The translations under genes and the position numbers were made by a program. From Marininema mesophilum (GTDB lineage: Bacteria > Bacillota > Bacilli > Thermoactinomycetales > DSM-45169), in NCBI RefSeq assembly GCF_900106775.1, contig NZ_FNNQ01000002.1:62001-126000 (forward strand): DNA of 64,000 nt, in the 5' to 3' direction. Below, in pieces: positions 36,671-45,258 of this stretch. Each line of letters starts with the position of its first letter. Positions within the stretch are counted from its first letter, which is position 1. Below the pieces are notes generated by a model. That model was given only the letters and a program-made list of their open reading frames with translations. It did not search any database and was not told the DNA's origin.

Positions 36671-36699
36671 TAAGGTACATCCAATGTAACAACAGCTAG

Positions 36700-36731
36700 A
36701 CCTCCTTATGACGCCGGGATCACCAGGAGGT
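36700..36731 (+). promoter_or_regulatory. Hairpin masking the radC ribosome binding site
   Basis: ACCTCCT (36700-36706) is the exact complement of AGGAGGT (36725-36731), the ribosome site of radC five bases before ATG 36736. In RNA the two would pair and hide the site, with an 18-nt loop. This may lower or condition radC translation, or may be opened by ribosomes leaving maf; inference. Confidence 0.45.
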
Positions 36732-36735
36732 TGTT

Positions 36736-37440
36736 ATGGCACTTACTTATGAACCGATGATGATTCGAGATCTACCCAAGGAAGAACGCCCACGCGAGAG
36801 ATTAACCCAACTCGGCGCTTCTTCGTTGTCCAATGCAGAATTAGTAGCAATTCTTTTACGAACAGGTACAAAGGCTGAATCCGCGGTTTCCCTTGCTCAG
36901 CGTATTCTTGCCGAGTGTAGCGGTTTACGAGGGTTAGCATCTGCTGATTACAGGGATCTAGTGAGGGTTCATGGTGTAGGAGTTGCAAAGGCCCTACAAA
37001 TTATCGCAGGGATTGAATTAGGAAGACGAATTTTCCGGATTATTCCTGAAGAGCGAGTGGGGGTTTGCTCACCCCAGGATGCGGCTGATTATGTCATGGA
37101 TGAATTGAGTTGTTTATCCCAAGAGCATTTTGTCTGTTTGTTTCTCAATACGAAAAATAGGGTAATCGATAAGCAGTGCCTATTTGTAGGTACACTGAAC
37201 TCCTCCGTTGTTCACCCTCGGGAAGTTTTCCGAGAAGCGATTCGACGTAGTTGTGCGGCCATTATTTGTCTACATAATCACCCGAGTGGGGATCCTACAC
37301 CCAGTAAGGAAGATATCCTTGTTACAGAACGATTGTATGAAGTGGGTCGCATCGTCGGTATTGAATTATTAGACCATATTATCATTGGTGACCAATGCTT
37401 TGTCAGCTTGAAAGAAAAGGGATTTTTCCCTCGCTTATAA
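36736..37440 (+). CDS. radC: RadC-family JAB domain protein
   Basis: A 234-residue protein with a helix-hairpin-helix N-terminal part (LVRVHGVGVAKALQIIAGIE) and a JAB/MPN metal site HNHPSGDPTPSKED. Its exact role is unsettled in the family. Position between maf and mreB is the B. subtilis order. Confidence 0.93.
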   Translation: MALTYEPMMIRDLPKEERPRERLTQLGASSLSNAELVAILLRTGTKAESAVSLAQRILAECSGLRGLASADYRDLVRVHGVGVAKALQIIAGIELGRRIFRIIPEERVGVCSPQDAADYVMDELSCLSQEHFVCLFLNTKNRVIDKQCLFVGTLNSSVVHPREVFREAIRRSCAAIICLHNHPSGDPTPSKEDILVTERLYEVGRIVGIELLDHIIIGDQCFVSLKEKGFFPRL

Positions 37441-37473
37441 CCATATTTTTATGCAGAAGGGCTGAGACGGAAG

Positions 37474-38583
37474 ATGCGACTCTGGTTTGGAAGTAAAGGA
37501 AAAGAAGCGGAAAGTGAAACGATATTCCAAAAATTTGGTGGATTTATTAGGGATATGGGTATCGATCTAGGAACCGCTAATACATTAGTTTACTTAAAAG
37601 GTCAAGGAATTGTCGTTCGGGAGCCATCTGTGGTTGCCCTGGAGACAGGATCCCAGGAGATAAAAGCCGTTGGAGAAGAGGCTAAACGGATGATTGGCCG
37701 AACACCCGGCAACATTGTGGCGATCCGGCCTATGAAGGATGGTGTGATTGCCGACTACAATACCACAGCGACGATGTTGGAATACTTTATTAAAAAAGCC
37801 CAAACCCAACGAGTCTATTTTCCGCGTCGCCCTAACGTGATGGTATGTGTACCTTCTGGTGTTACAGCCGTGGAAAAGCGAGCAGTGGAGGAGGCTACTC
37901 GTGCGGCGGGAGCAAAAGAAGCACATACGATTGAAGAGCCCTTTGCAGCTGCTATTGGTGCTGGACTTCCAGTCTGGGAACCAATGGGTAGCATGGTGGT
38001 CGATATTGGCGGTGGGACGACAGAAGTGGCTGTCATCTCTCTGGGTGGTATTGTAACAGCCAAATCCTTACGGATTGCAGGGGATGAGATGGATGAGGCA
38101 ATTATTCAATATATTAAACGTCAGTACAACCTCATGATCGGAGAGCGGTCTGCTGAAAACTTAAAGTTAGAAATCGGTTCGGCAAAGGTGTCGGATGATG
38201 AAGAGGAGATCACTCGTCAACTTCGCGGACGTGATCTGATTTCTGGGCTACCCAAAACGATTCAAGTCACAGCGAGAGAGATTGCGGAAGCGCTGAATGA
38301 TACAGTGCAATCGATCATCGATTCAGTAAAAATAACATTGGAACAGACGCCCCCTGAGTTAGCCGCCGATATTATGGATCGTGGGATTGTTGTCACTGGC
38401 GGTGGTGCCTTATTGCGCCATCTGGATCAACGCCTTTCAGAAGAGGTAGATATGCCCGTGATTATTGCAGACAATGCTCTTGATTGTGTCGCTATTGGAA
38501 CTGGACAATCTCTAGAAAATATTCACTTATTCACTTCTGGTGTAGGGATTTCTTCCTCCAATCGCTTTGGTCGACGGATGTAA
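37474..38583 (+). CDS. mreB: Rod shape-determining protein MreB
   Basis: Actin-like protein of 369 residues that directs lateral wall synthesis. Nucleotide-binding stretches are GIDLGTANTLVYLKGQGIVV (phosphate 1), VVDIGGGTTEVAVISLGG (phosphate 2) and VVTGGGALL. Compared with usual MreB the N-terminus is about 20 residues longer (MRLWFGSKGKEAESETIFQK); the ATG at 37555 lacks a good ribosome site, so 37474 is kept, although its site (GACGGAAG) is also modest. First of mreBCD. Confidence 0.93.
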   Translation: MRLWFGSKGKEAESETIFQKFGGFIRDMGIDLGTANTLVYLKGQGIVVREPSVVALETGSQEIKAVGEEAKRMIGRTPGNIVAIRPMKDGVIADYNTTATMLEYFIKKAQTQRVYFPRRPNVMVCVPSGVTAVEKRAVEEATRAAGAKEAHTIEEPFAAAIGAGLPVWEPMGSMVVDIGGGTTEVAVISLGGIVTAKSLRIAGDEMDEAIIQYIKRQYNLMIGERSAENLKLEIGSAKVSDDEEEITRQLRGRDLISGLPKTIQVTAREIAEALNDTVQSIIDSVKITLEQTPPELAADIMDRGIVVTGGGALLRHLDQRLSEEVDMPVIIADNALDCVAIGTGQSLENIHLFTSGVGISSSNRFGRRM

Positions 38584-38599
38584 GGAGGGGGAGTGAGGA

Positions 38600-39496
38600 A
38601 TGTTTTTTCGTCTATTTGCCAATCGGCGTCTCTTTGTCTTGTTGATTGCTGTCATTCTTCTTATTGTGACAGTAGGAATGACCCGTGGTGAACGCGACTC
38701 CTTGACGTGGCCAGAGGCAGGGGTGAAAAATGGATTTGCTTGGATTAATGGTCTTTTTTCTGCGCCAACCTATGCCATCACCAATTGGTTTTCTGAATGG
38801 GGTAAAGTCGGAGAGCTCAGCGATGAGAATCGTCAATTAAAAAAGAAAGCCAATAGCTACTTACAAATAAAATCCAAGATGGCAACATTAAAGCGGGAGA
38901 ATGAACAGCTAAAAGGTCAAGTGAATTATGTAAATGGGACTCGGGCCAAAACGATTACAGCAAAAGCGGTAGCAAGAACACCGGATCGGTGGAATGATCG
39001 CATTGTGATCGACCGTGGCACAACGGATGGTGTAGCAAAGGACATGCCAGTCATCACCCATGAGGGGCTGATTGGACGGGTGAAAGTAGCCACGGGTCAT
39101 ATGGCAGATGTACAACTCTTGACCGATACGGGAAGTGGTCCTGGGATCGCAGCTCATGTGAAATCGGGTAATGAGGAGTCCTTTGGTTTGATTGAAGGGT
39201 ACGATCCTGATAAAAAACGCTTACTGCTAAAAAAAGTATCTCCAAAAGCAAAGCTTAAGAAAGGGCAAACGGTGGTAACATCAGGATTGTCTGATATTTA
39301 TTCAGAGGATCTGTTGATCGGAACAGTAGATAAGGTGACCTCTGGAGAATTTGGGGTAGATCAGATGGCATATGTAAAACCCGCCGCTGGAATTGAACAC
39401 CTCAACTATGTGATGGTTGTAAAAAATCCGACAAAATTACAGTTAAAAGACCACCGTCAGAAAGTAGATTCAAAAGAAGAGAACGAGGGGGAATAA
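38600..39496 (+). CDS. mreC: Rod shape-determining protein MreC
   Basis: A 298-residue single-pass protein: N-terminal membrane anchor (LFVLLIAVILLIVTVGM), a coiled coil near residues 75-110 (ENRQLKKKANSYLQIKSKMA), and the beta-barrel MreC domain. It links MreB to the wall machinery outside the membrane. It starts 16 bases after mreB behind AAGGAGGGGGAG. Confidence 0.93.
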   Translation: MFFRLFANRRLFVLLIAVILLIVTVGMTRGERDSLTWPEAGVKNGFAWINGLFSAPTYAITNWFSEWGKVGELSDENRQLKKKANSYLQIKSKMATLKRENEQLKGQVNYVNGTRAKTITAKAVARTPDRWNDRIVIDRGTTDGVAKDMPVITHEGLIGRVKVATGHMADVQLLTDTGSGPGIAAHVKSGNEESFGLIEGYDPDKKRLLLKKVSPKAKLKKGQTVVTSGLSDIYSEDLLIGTVDKVTSGEFGVDQMAYVKPAAGIEHLNYVMVVKNPTKLQLKDHRQKVDSKEENEGE

Positions 39497-39499
39497 GCG

Positions 39500-40030
39500 A
39501 TGTCAACATGGATTCTCATCGGTTTCCTCTCCTTTCTTTTTTTGTTGGATGGGACGATTCTTCCCCCCTTTTTGCCCCAAGATTGGGGAAGCGATGTCGT
39601 GTTAATTCCACAATTGGTTGTCAGTGGTATCATTATTCTCTCATTGTACCGAGGACGTAGGATTGGATTGTTGTATGGCTTTTTCTTCGGCCTTTTTTAT
39701 GATTTGGCATATGGTGGAGCAGTGGGCATCTATGCTTTCTCGACAGCGAGTATTGGCTATATCGCAGGCCAAATTTCGCGTCAATTTGTGTCTGGACCCA
39801 TCATGGCCTTGCTGACAACAGGTATAGGACAGGCTATTCACCTTTCTATGGTGTATGGTTGGGTTCGACTTTTCCAACTCACTCAAGTGGGTATAAACGA
39901 TGCTTTTATTTACCGCATTATCCCCTCCATTTTATTTAATACGTTGATTGCGTTTCCCATATATCATGGAATCCAGTGGATATTCCGGCGATATTCTCCT
40001 CATTCTGGTAGTTTGTTTGGTAAACGGTAA
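39500..40030 (+). CDS. mreD: Rod shape-determining protein MreD
   Basis: A 176-residue protein with five or six membrane helices, directly after mreC and of typical MreD length. It completes the MreBCD complex. Sequence is poorly conserved in this family; the call rests on topology and position. Confidence 0.88.
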   Translation: MSTWILIGFLSFLFLLDGTILPPFLPQDWGSDVVLIPQLVVSGIIILSLYRGRRIGLLYGFFFGLFYDLAYGGAVGIYAFSTASIGYIAGQISRQFVSGPIMALLTTGIGQAIHLSMVYGWVRLFQLTQVGINDAFIYRIIPSILFNTLIAFPIYHGIQWIFRRYSPHSGSLFGKR

Positions 40031-40155
40031 ATAAGCGTCCTTATTAAGAATGGATGAGTTCAGTAAATGAATGGTCCATTGCCTACATCCTAGGATATGA
40101 GGAGGAAATCGGGGATTTTTGCCGAAATTAGAACACTGAGGCGGGTGACTTACAC

Positions 40156-40833
40156 ATGGGTAAAGTGTTAAGGCCGGGCGTGACCATCAAGGGTTCCAAA
40201 GATGGACTTCATTTCTTTCTAGATGAATCGCGGCCATTTTCCACACTTTTGAGTGAATTGCAATATAAACTGGAGAACGCCTCGACGCTTTTTGACGGAC
40301 CGGATACCTATATATACATCAAGATCGGGGACCGCAAGATCACGAGAGAAGAAGAAAAAGAGTTGCGGGCTCTTTTCGCCCTTCGGAAGAATTTAATTAT
40401 TCGTTCCATCGAAGCGGTGGATGGCAAGTCATATTTGGTAGATGAAGAAGACGGGATTCAGCTTTTAGCGGGAACTATACGTTCGGGTCAAGTGTTGGAA
40501 CATCGTGGAGATCTGTTGCTATTGGGTGATCTGAACCCAGGGGGCACCATTCGTTGTACCGGTAGTATCTATGTCTTAGGTGCTCTTCGAGGTCTTGCCC
40601 ATGCGGGTGGTGAAGGGGACGAACGAGCAATTATTGCTGCTTCACTACTAAGACCGACTCAGTTGCGTATCTCTGATGTCGTCTCTCGTCCTCCAGATCA
40701 GTGGGATGAGTCAGAAATATCAGGAATGAACTTTGCCTATCTTCTTGGGGGGCAGATAGCTGTTGATAAAATGCACCATCTTAGCCGGATTCGTCCAGAG
40801 ATTGAATGGAAAGAGAATCGTTTCCGCAAATAA
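40156..40833 (+). CDS. minC: Septum site-determining protein MinC
   Basis: A 225-residue inhibitor of FtsZ assembly. The C-terminal beta-helix, which binds MinD, is seen in GQVLEHRGDLLLLGDLNPGG, IRCTGSIYVLGALRGLAHAG and ERAIIAA; the N-terminal domain is shorter in conservation. It lies 35 bases before minD. Confidence 0.93.
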   Translation: MGKVLRPGVTIKGSKDGLHFFLDESRPFSTLLSELQYKLENASTLFDGPDTYIYIKIGDRKITREEEKELRALFALRKNLIIRSIEAVDGKSYLVDEEDGIQLLAGTIRSGQVLEHRGDLLLLGDLNPGGTIRCTGSIYVLGALRGLAHAGGEGDERAIIAASLLRPTQLRISDVVSRPPDQWDESEISGMNFAYLLGGQIAVDKMHHLSRIRPEIEWKENRFRK

Positions 40834-40868
40834 CGCTTGCGGGCTTGTCCGGGAGGGAGGAGTAAGCG

Positions 40869-41666
40869 TTGGGTGAATCGATTGTTATCACATCTGGCAA
40901 AGGTGGAGTTGGCAAGTCAACCACTACTGCTAATCTCGGTACGGCCCTCGCTCTCGGGGGAAAGAAAGTGGCCCTCGTGGATATGGATATTGGCCTTCGC
41001 AACCTGGATGTGCTTATGGGTTTGGAAAATCGCATCGTATTTGACATCGTGGATGTCGTAGAAAAGAAATGTAGAATGAAGCAGGCGTTAATCAAAGATA
41101 AACGTTGTGACGAGTTATATTTACTGCCTGCAGCGCAAACAAAGGATAAATCCTCGGTCTCTTCAGAACAACTTCGCTGGTTAGTTGCTGAGTTGAAGGA
41201 AGAGCATGATTATGTCATTATCGACTGCCCAGCAGGAATCGAAATGGGTTTTAAAAATGCCATTGCAGGTGCGAGTCGATCCATTGTAGTGACAACGCCA
41301 GAGACGGCGGCGATCCGTGATGCAGATCGGGTGATCGGTTTGCTCGAAAAAGAAAAACAAGGGAATCCCCCAAAGTTGCTCCTCAATCGTTTTCGCCCAC
41401 GAATGGTAAAAGAGGGTGGGATGATGGATGTAGATGAGGTTGTCTCTGTTCTCGCTGTGGATTTGCTGGGGGTTGTCCCTGATGATGAAGAAGTGATTCG
41501 TGCGGGCAATCAAGGAGAACCCATTGTCTTACATAATCGATACTTAGTTGCTAAAGCATACCGAAATATCGCTCGGCGTATTCAAGGAGACACCGTCCCT
41601 TTGCTGGTACTCGAGAAAGAGCGGCAATGGCGATCTCGTATGAAAAAATGGCTGGGCTTTTCTTGA
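40869..41666 (+). CDS. minD: Septum site-determining protein MinD
   Basis: A 265-residue ATPase with the deviant Walker A KGGVGKSTTTANLG, switch regions DMDIGLRNLDVL and IIDCPAGIE, and a C-terminal amphipathic membrane-targeting helix (WRSRMKKWLGF). With MinC it keeps division away from the poles. TTG 40869 follows GGGAGGGAGGAG. In B. subtilis spoIVFA comes next; here about 1.9 kb is inserted. Confidence 0.96.
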   Translation: MGESIVITSGKGGVGKSTTTANLGTALALGGKKVALVDMDIGLRNLDVLMGLENRIVFDIVDVVEKKCRMKQALIKDKRCDELYLLPAAQTKDKSSVSSEQLRWLVAELKEEHDYVIIDCPAGIEMGFKNAIAGASRSIVVTTPETAAIRDADRVIGLLEKEKQGNPPKLLLNRFRPRMVKEGGMMDVDEVVSVLAVDLLGVVPDDEEVIRAGNQGEPIVLHNRYLVAKAYRNIARRIQGDTVPLLVLEKERQWRSRMKKWLGFS

Positions 41667-41691
41667 GAAACATACGAAAAAGCATATGGGT

Positions 41692-41730
41692 AGAACCTGT
41701 TTTCTCAATTGAGAAAGCAGGTTCTTGTCT
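41692..41730 (+). terminator. Terminator-like inverted repeat after minD
   Basis: AGAACCTG..TTTCTC / GAGAAA..CAGGTTCT forms a long stem around AATT, with only a short T-rich tail. Confidence 0.55.
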
Positions 41731-42006
41731 TATAAGGAACAAGTTAGATGGCGTCAACCGATCGGTTTTCGAAGTGTAGTGGGATATCTTTCATTCAGTC
41801 CAGAGTTAAAAGCGGCGGTACAATACTGACTATTTTAAACATGACAAAGTCATTAGCGGGGATTAGGATTTTGAGAAGTTGTTTTAGTAACTTTCCATAT
41901 TTTGAAGCATGGAAAGGATAACGCATTTTGAGTATATTAGTTTTATAAATGTCATCTTTGATAATTGGGAGTGAAAGTAAATATTTCCTAAGAGAGAGGG
42001 TATGTA
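41731..42006. promoter_or_regulatory. Upstream region of the beta-lactamase gene with two inverted repeats
   Basis: AT-rich stretch with no gene. It holds ATGAC-AAA-GTCAT near 41840 and a perfect 8-bp inverted repeat CTTTCCAT (41893-41900) / ATGGAAAG (41911-41918). A weak promoter, TTAGTT and GATAAT with 17 bases between, lies near 41939-41967. The repeats could be operators or leader hairpins. No repressor or sensor gene of the BlaI/BlaR type is beside it. Confidence 0.35.
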
Positions 42007-42909
42007 ATGGTTTCTAAAATCAAAAAAATCACAACTATACTAGTTCTTTCATGTGTAACCTTTGTGGGTTTTTCAAACGATAGTACTTTTGCTTCCCCTA
42101 AACACAACAATCAACAAACCACGATAACAAAAGATTTTTATCAACTTGAAGATAAGTTTAATGCTAAATTGGGGATTTATGCACTAGACACTGGCACAGG
42201 TCAAACAGTAACCTATCGATCAGATGAGCGTTTTGCATATGCATCCACTCATAAAGCTTTAGCTGTAGGGGCACTATTACAACAAAAGTCGATCAAAGAC
42301 CTAGATCAAAAAATTACCTACACCCGTGATGACCTTGTATCAAATAGTCCAATCACAGAGAAGCATGTTGATACAGGAATGACCCTTAAAGAGCTTAGCG
42401 ATGCTTCTCTTCGATACAGTGACAATACTGCAGATAACCTTATACTTAAGCAATTAGGGGGACCTAGCGGGTTTAAAAAGTCACTTCGAAAGATGGGTGA
42501 TAAAGTTACCAACCCTAAACGATATGAGCCCGAATTAAACGATGTTAAACCGGGAGAAATTCGAGATACGAGTACACCGAGAGCACTTGCTACCACCCTT
42601 CAGGCTTTCACATTGGGAGACGCACTTCCAGCTAAGAAGCAGGGGATGCTAGTCGATTGGATGAAAAGAAATACTACTGGAGATGCATTAATTCGTGCAG
42701 GAGTACCGGATAATTGGGAAGTCGCCGATAAAACTGGAGGAGCAGACGGGATACGAAACGACATTGCGATCATATGGCCACCGAAGAAAGATCCAATCGT
42801 TCTTTCGATTCTTACTAGAAGTCGCGATATAAAGAGCAGTGAGAATAACGACAAACTTATCGCTCAAGCAACAAAGAAAGTAGTCGATGCTCTTAAAAGG
42901 TACCGCTAG
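42007..42909 (+). CDS. bla: Class A beta-lactamase
   Basis: A 300-residue exported serine beta-lactamase that hydrolyses penicillins outside the membrane. Active-site motifs are complete: S80-T-H-K83, SDN starting at S138 (YSDNTADN), the general-base loop YEPELN, and K242-T-G. The N-terminus has a signal peptide with a possible weak lipobox (VLSC, C16), so part may be membrane-anchored. The gene is visibly more AT-rich than minD and spoIVFA on its two sides and interrupts their normal adjacency, both pointing to insertion. It starts at ATG 42007 behind GAGAGAGGG. Confidence 0.94.
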   Translation: MVSKIKKITTILVLSCVTFVGFSNDSTFASPKHNNQQTTITKDFYQLEDKFNAKLGIYALDTGTGQTVTYRSDERFAYASTHKALAVGALLQQKSIKDLDQKITYTRDDLVSNSPITEKHVDTGMTLKELSDASLRYSDNTADNLILKQLGGPSGFKKSLRKMGDKVTNPKRYEPELNDVKPGEIRDTSTPRALATTLQAFTLGDALPAKKQGMLVDWMKRNTTGDALIRAGVPDNWEVADKTGGADGIRNDIAIIWPPKKDPIVLSILTRSRDIKSSENNDKLIAQATKKVVDALKRYR

Positions 42910-42963
42910 AATATTAGTGGTAAGATAAAGCCACTCTTCACTTTTTGACATTTGGACGTTTTT

Positions 42964-42995
42964 TCCGCTGATAATTATTTATCAGCGGATTTTTG
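42964..42995 (+). terminator. Terminator after the beta-lactamase gene
   Basis: CCGCTGATA / TATCAGCGG perfect stem, six-base loop, run of T. Confidence 0.85.
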
Positions 42996-43017
42996 TATAT
43001 TCCCCGTTATTTATAAA

Positions 43018-43248
43018 ATGACGGCGAAATCAGCCTTCGCTCACTTCTACCCCAGAGTGGACTACTGGTTAACGGTGAGATCTGATGCCCAGACCCAGGA
43101 AGAGACGAAGGATCTTCAGCAAAAATTAGTTGACGCAATTCGTGGGCACTATTTCGAAACTGCCGCCGCATTCCGCGAGGCAACCGCTTCTGATTACCAG
43201 AGGCTGACCGAGGTCGAGCGTTTTCCCTCCCTGATTTTGGTTTTATAA
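43018..43248 (+). CDS. Doubtful 76-residue reading frame
   Basis: An open frame from ATG 43018 gives a protein-like sequence (FYPRVDYWLTVRSDAQTQEE onward) but has no ribosome site, and the frame is open back through the terminator to 42952. Base composition differs from the beta-lactamase gene. It may be the remnant of a gene truncated when the beta-lactamase region was inserted. No family recognised. Confidence 0.2.
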   Translation: MTAKSAFAHFYPRVDYWLTVRSDAQTQEETKDLQQKLVDAIRGHYFETAAAFREATASDYQRLTEVERFPSLILVL

Positions 43249-43292
43249 CGGGTTGTTCAGTTGTCCATACTGAAGACAGGGAGGGATGATCT

Positions 43293-43445
43293 ATGCCAAA
43301 AGGCGTGCAATGTGAAGTAGATACCTGTACGTATTGGGCAGAGGGGAACAACTGTGATGCTACCCAAATTATGGTTGTGGGTCACACCCAAAAGCCCCAT
43401 GACTCCGAAGAAACTGACTGTGATACCTTTGAATCAAAACACTAA
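43293..43445 (+). CDS. DUF1540 small cysteine-rich protein
   Basis: A 50-residue protein starting at ATG 43293 behind CAGGGAGGGATG. It has the DUF1540 pattern: VQCEVDTCTYWAEGNNCDA followed by a conserved C in TDCDTFE, giving four to five cysteines and probably a metal site. Such proteins are common in spore formers and their role is unknown. A terminator follows at 43457. Confidence 0.75.
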   Translation: MPKGVQCEVDTCTYWAEGNNCDATQIMVVGHTQKPHDSEETDCDTFESKH

Positions 43446-43456
43446 CCTCCTAACCT

Positions 43457-43491
43457 GGGAAAATCCTCTGCATATTGTAGGGGATTTTCTC
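43457..43491 (+). terminator. Terminator after the DUF1540 gene
   Basis: GAAAATCC / GGATTTTC stem with a 15-base loop; the T-rich part is within the 3' arm. Confidence 0.55.
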
Positions 43492-43521
43492 GGGTGATTT
43501 GATCAATGGCTCCCAGGACAA

Positions 43522-43551
43522 GTCATACCATGGTAAGACAAGTCATAAACT
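43522..43551 (+). promoter_or_regulatory. SigE-type promoter of spoIVFAB
   Basis: GTCATAC (43522-43528) and CATAAACT (43544-43551), 15 bases apart, match the mother-cell SigE pattern. The B. subtilis spoIVF operon is SigE-controlled. The two boxes lie inside a direct repeat of ACAAGTCATA. Confidence 0.6.
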
Positions 43552-43584
43552 TGTACAAACGCATGGCAAGGCGGGGTGAGGGTC

Positions 43585-44364
43585 ATGAGGGAATGGAACC
43601 AAGGTGTGCAAAAAAGACGGGAAGAGCGGGTGCGTGCAATTCGCATGGGTAGAGGGGAATCTTCTTCCTATCGGGAGCCAGGGATTCCCGTATGGAAAAA
43701 AGAAGCCTCGGGAAAATCTGAGGATCTTCCTTGGAATCGGCCCCAATGGACAAAAAGTGAAGGGAAAAAAAAGAAGGAAGGACGATTACTCCTACAGACC
43801 TTCGTCGCATTTATCTTGTTTACTGGGACGTACTTAATTTTTCAATCACAGGCACCATCTGGGCAAGCTGCCCAGACCTTGATCGCTGAGGTCATGGAGA
43901 GGGATTATAATTTTGCAGGCGTGGCACGTTGGTATGAAAATACGATTGGAGAATCCCCATCGATCTTGCCAGCCTTTAAAAATAAAAAGGATACCTCTAT
44001 GGAGAAGAAAAAATCCTGGGTGGCTCCTGTTAAAGGGAAGCAAGTAACAACCTATTCAAAAAAAGATCGGGGAGTTTTTGTACAGACAGGCAAGGGAGCA
44101 CCTGTGGTAGCAGTAGCTGAAGGGTGGGTTGTTAAAGCGGATACAGAAGAAGGTTTAGGGAAGACAGTGATTATTCGTCATAAAGATGGTCGCGAGACAT
44201 GGTATGGAGGCATGAACACATTACGTGTCAAGAAAAAGGATTGGGTAAAACCAAGTCAACTCCTGGGTGAAACGACAGAAAAAAGTGGAGATTCTCTTCT
44301 TTTCTTCGCCCTGAAAGAAAAGGGGGCATTCGTAGATCCGACGGGAGTGGTCTCCTTTGATTAG
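43585..44364 (+). CDS. spoIVFA: Stage IV sporulation protein FA (M23-like, degenerate)
   Basis: A 259-residue single-pass protein: basic cytoplasmic part, membrane helix (LLLQTFVAFILFTGTYLIF) and a C-terminal M23/LytM-like domain (VAVAEGWVVKADTEEGLGKT) that lacks the metal-binding HxH. It holds the SpoIVFB protease in an inhibited complex until the forespore signal arrives. ATG 43585 follows CGGGGTGAGGG. It overlaps spoIVFB by 8 bases. Confidence 0.88.
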   Translation: MREWNQGVQKRREERVRAIRMGRGESSSYREPGIPVWKKEASGKSEDLPWNRPQWTKSEGKKKKEGRLLLQTFVAFILFTGTYLIFQSQAPSGQAAQTLIAEVMERDYNFAGVARWYENTIGESPSILPAFKNKKDTSMEKKKSWVAPVKGKQVTTYSKKDRGVFVQTGKGAPVVAVAEGWVVKADTEEGLGKTVIIRHKDGRETWYGGMNTLRVKKKDWVKPSQLLGETTEKSGDSLLFFALKEKGAFVDPTGVVSFD

Positions 44365-45217
44365 TATGGTTCTCCATGGTACAAAACTACGAATTCATAG
44401 CCTATTTTGGGTGGTTATCCTCTTGTCGGTAGTTACCGGCCGGTTTATGGAGGTAATCACCCTGTTCGTATTGGTGTTGATCCATGAATTAGGCCATGTC
44501 ACAGCGGCCACATCCTTTGGATGGCGGATTGAATCGATTGAATTATTGCCCTTTGGTGGCGTAGCCCATACAGATGAATGGGGGACGGTACCTGCACGGG
44601 AAGAGATTGTGGTTGCATTAGCAGGCCCCTTTCACAATGTCATCATGATTCTATTTGGCTATTTATTTTTTAGCTTAGGCTGGTGGTCAGCAGAGTGGAC
44701 CGCTTATTTTATCAAAGGAAACGCATTTCTGGCGGGCTTTAATCTATTGCCGATCTATCCTTTAGATGGAGGACGTGTTTTTCAAGCAATCCTCTGCTAT
44801 CTCCTACCCTACCGTCAGGCTGTGCGAGTAAGTATCGGGGCAGGGATATGTGGATCTATACTCCTTCTGCTCTTTAGTGTGTTGGACCAAGAACCTCAGC
44901 TTAATTTAGCCGTCGTTGCTGTTTTTCTCCTCTATTCCAATGGGATTTCGCTAAAGCACCGCGATTTTCAGTTTATGAGGTTTCTTATCCATCGCCGAGA
45001 GAACAGGGTACATGCTGGAGCTCGCATCGTTTGTTTATCTGTCCGGCCAGAGGAGCCTCTTTCAGTGGTGTTAAAAAGGTTTCGAAAAGAAGCCTATCAT
45101 GTGCTTGAGGTGCAAGAACCTAGCGGCCGAAGGCGAACTGTTCCAGAGGAGGCACTCTTTCAGATTTATTTTGGGGAAAAGCGAACACAGGGTGTGATTG
45201 CTGATTTGATTGCTTGA
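44357..45217 (+). CDS. spoIVFB: Pro-SigK processing site-2 protease
   Basis: Intramembrane metalloprotease of about 286 residues that cleaves pro-SigmaK in the mother cell. The zinc motif HELGH is in LVLIHELGHVTAA, and the third ligand motif is NLLPIYPLDGGR. A C-terminal CBS-like part follows. TTG 44357 has GGAG nine bases upstream; the ATG at 44366, just after the spoIVFA stop, is an alternative through coupling. rplU should follow by B. subtilis order, but about 3.8 kb is inserted here. Confidence 0.92.
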   Translation: MISMVLHGTKLRIHSLFWVVILLSVVTGRFMEVITLFVLVLIHELGHVTAATSFGWRIESIELLPFGGVAHTDEWGTVPAREEIVVALAGPFHNVIMILFGYLFFSLGWWSAEWTAYFIKGNAFLAGFNLLPIYPLDGGRVFQAILCYLLPYRQAVRVSIGAGICGSILLLLFSVLDQEPQLNLAVVAVFLLYSNGISLKHRDFQFMRFLIHRRENRVHAGARIVCLSVRPEEPLSVVLKRFRKEAYHVLEVQEPSGRRRTVPEEALFQIYFGEKRTQGVIADLIA

Positions 45218-45258
45218 GGATGAAAACTTGGATCATTGATTCTAGGGAGGTTTGTTTA

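Noticed and set aside
42952..43017. Upstream extension of the 43018 frame
   Set aside because: It runs through the terminator hairpin of the beta-lactamase gene.
41667..43575. Transposon or insertion sequence carrying the beta-lactamase
   Set aside because: No transposase, terminal inverted repeats or target duplications were found at the edges.
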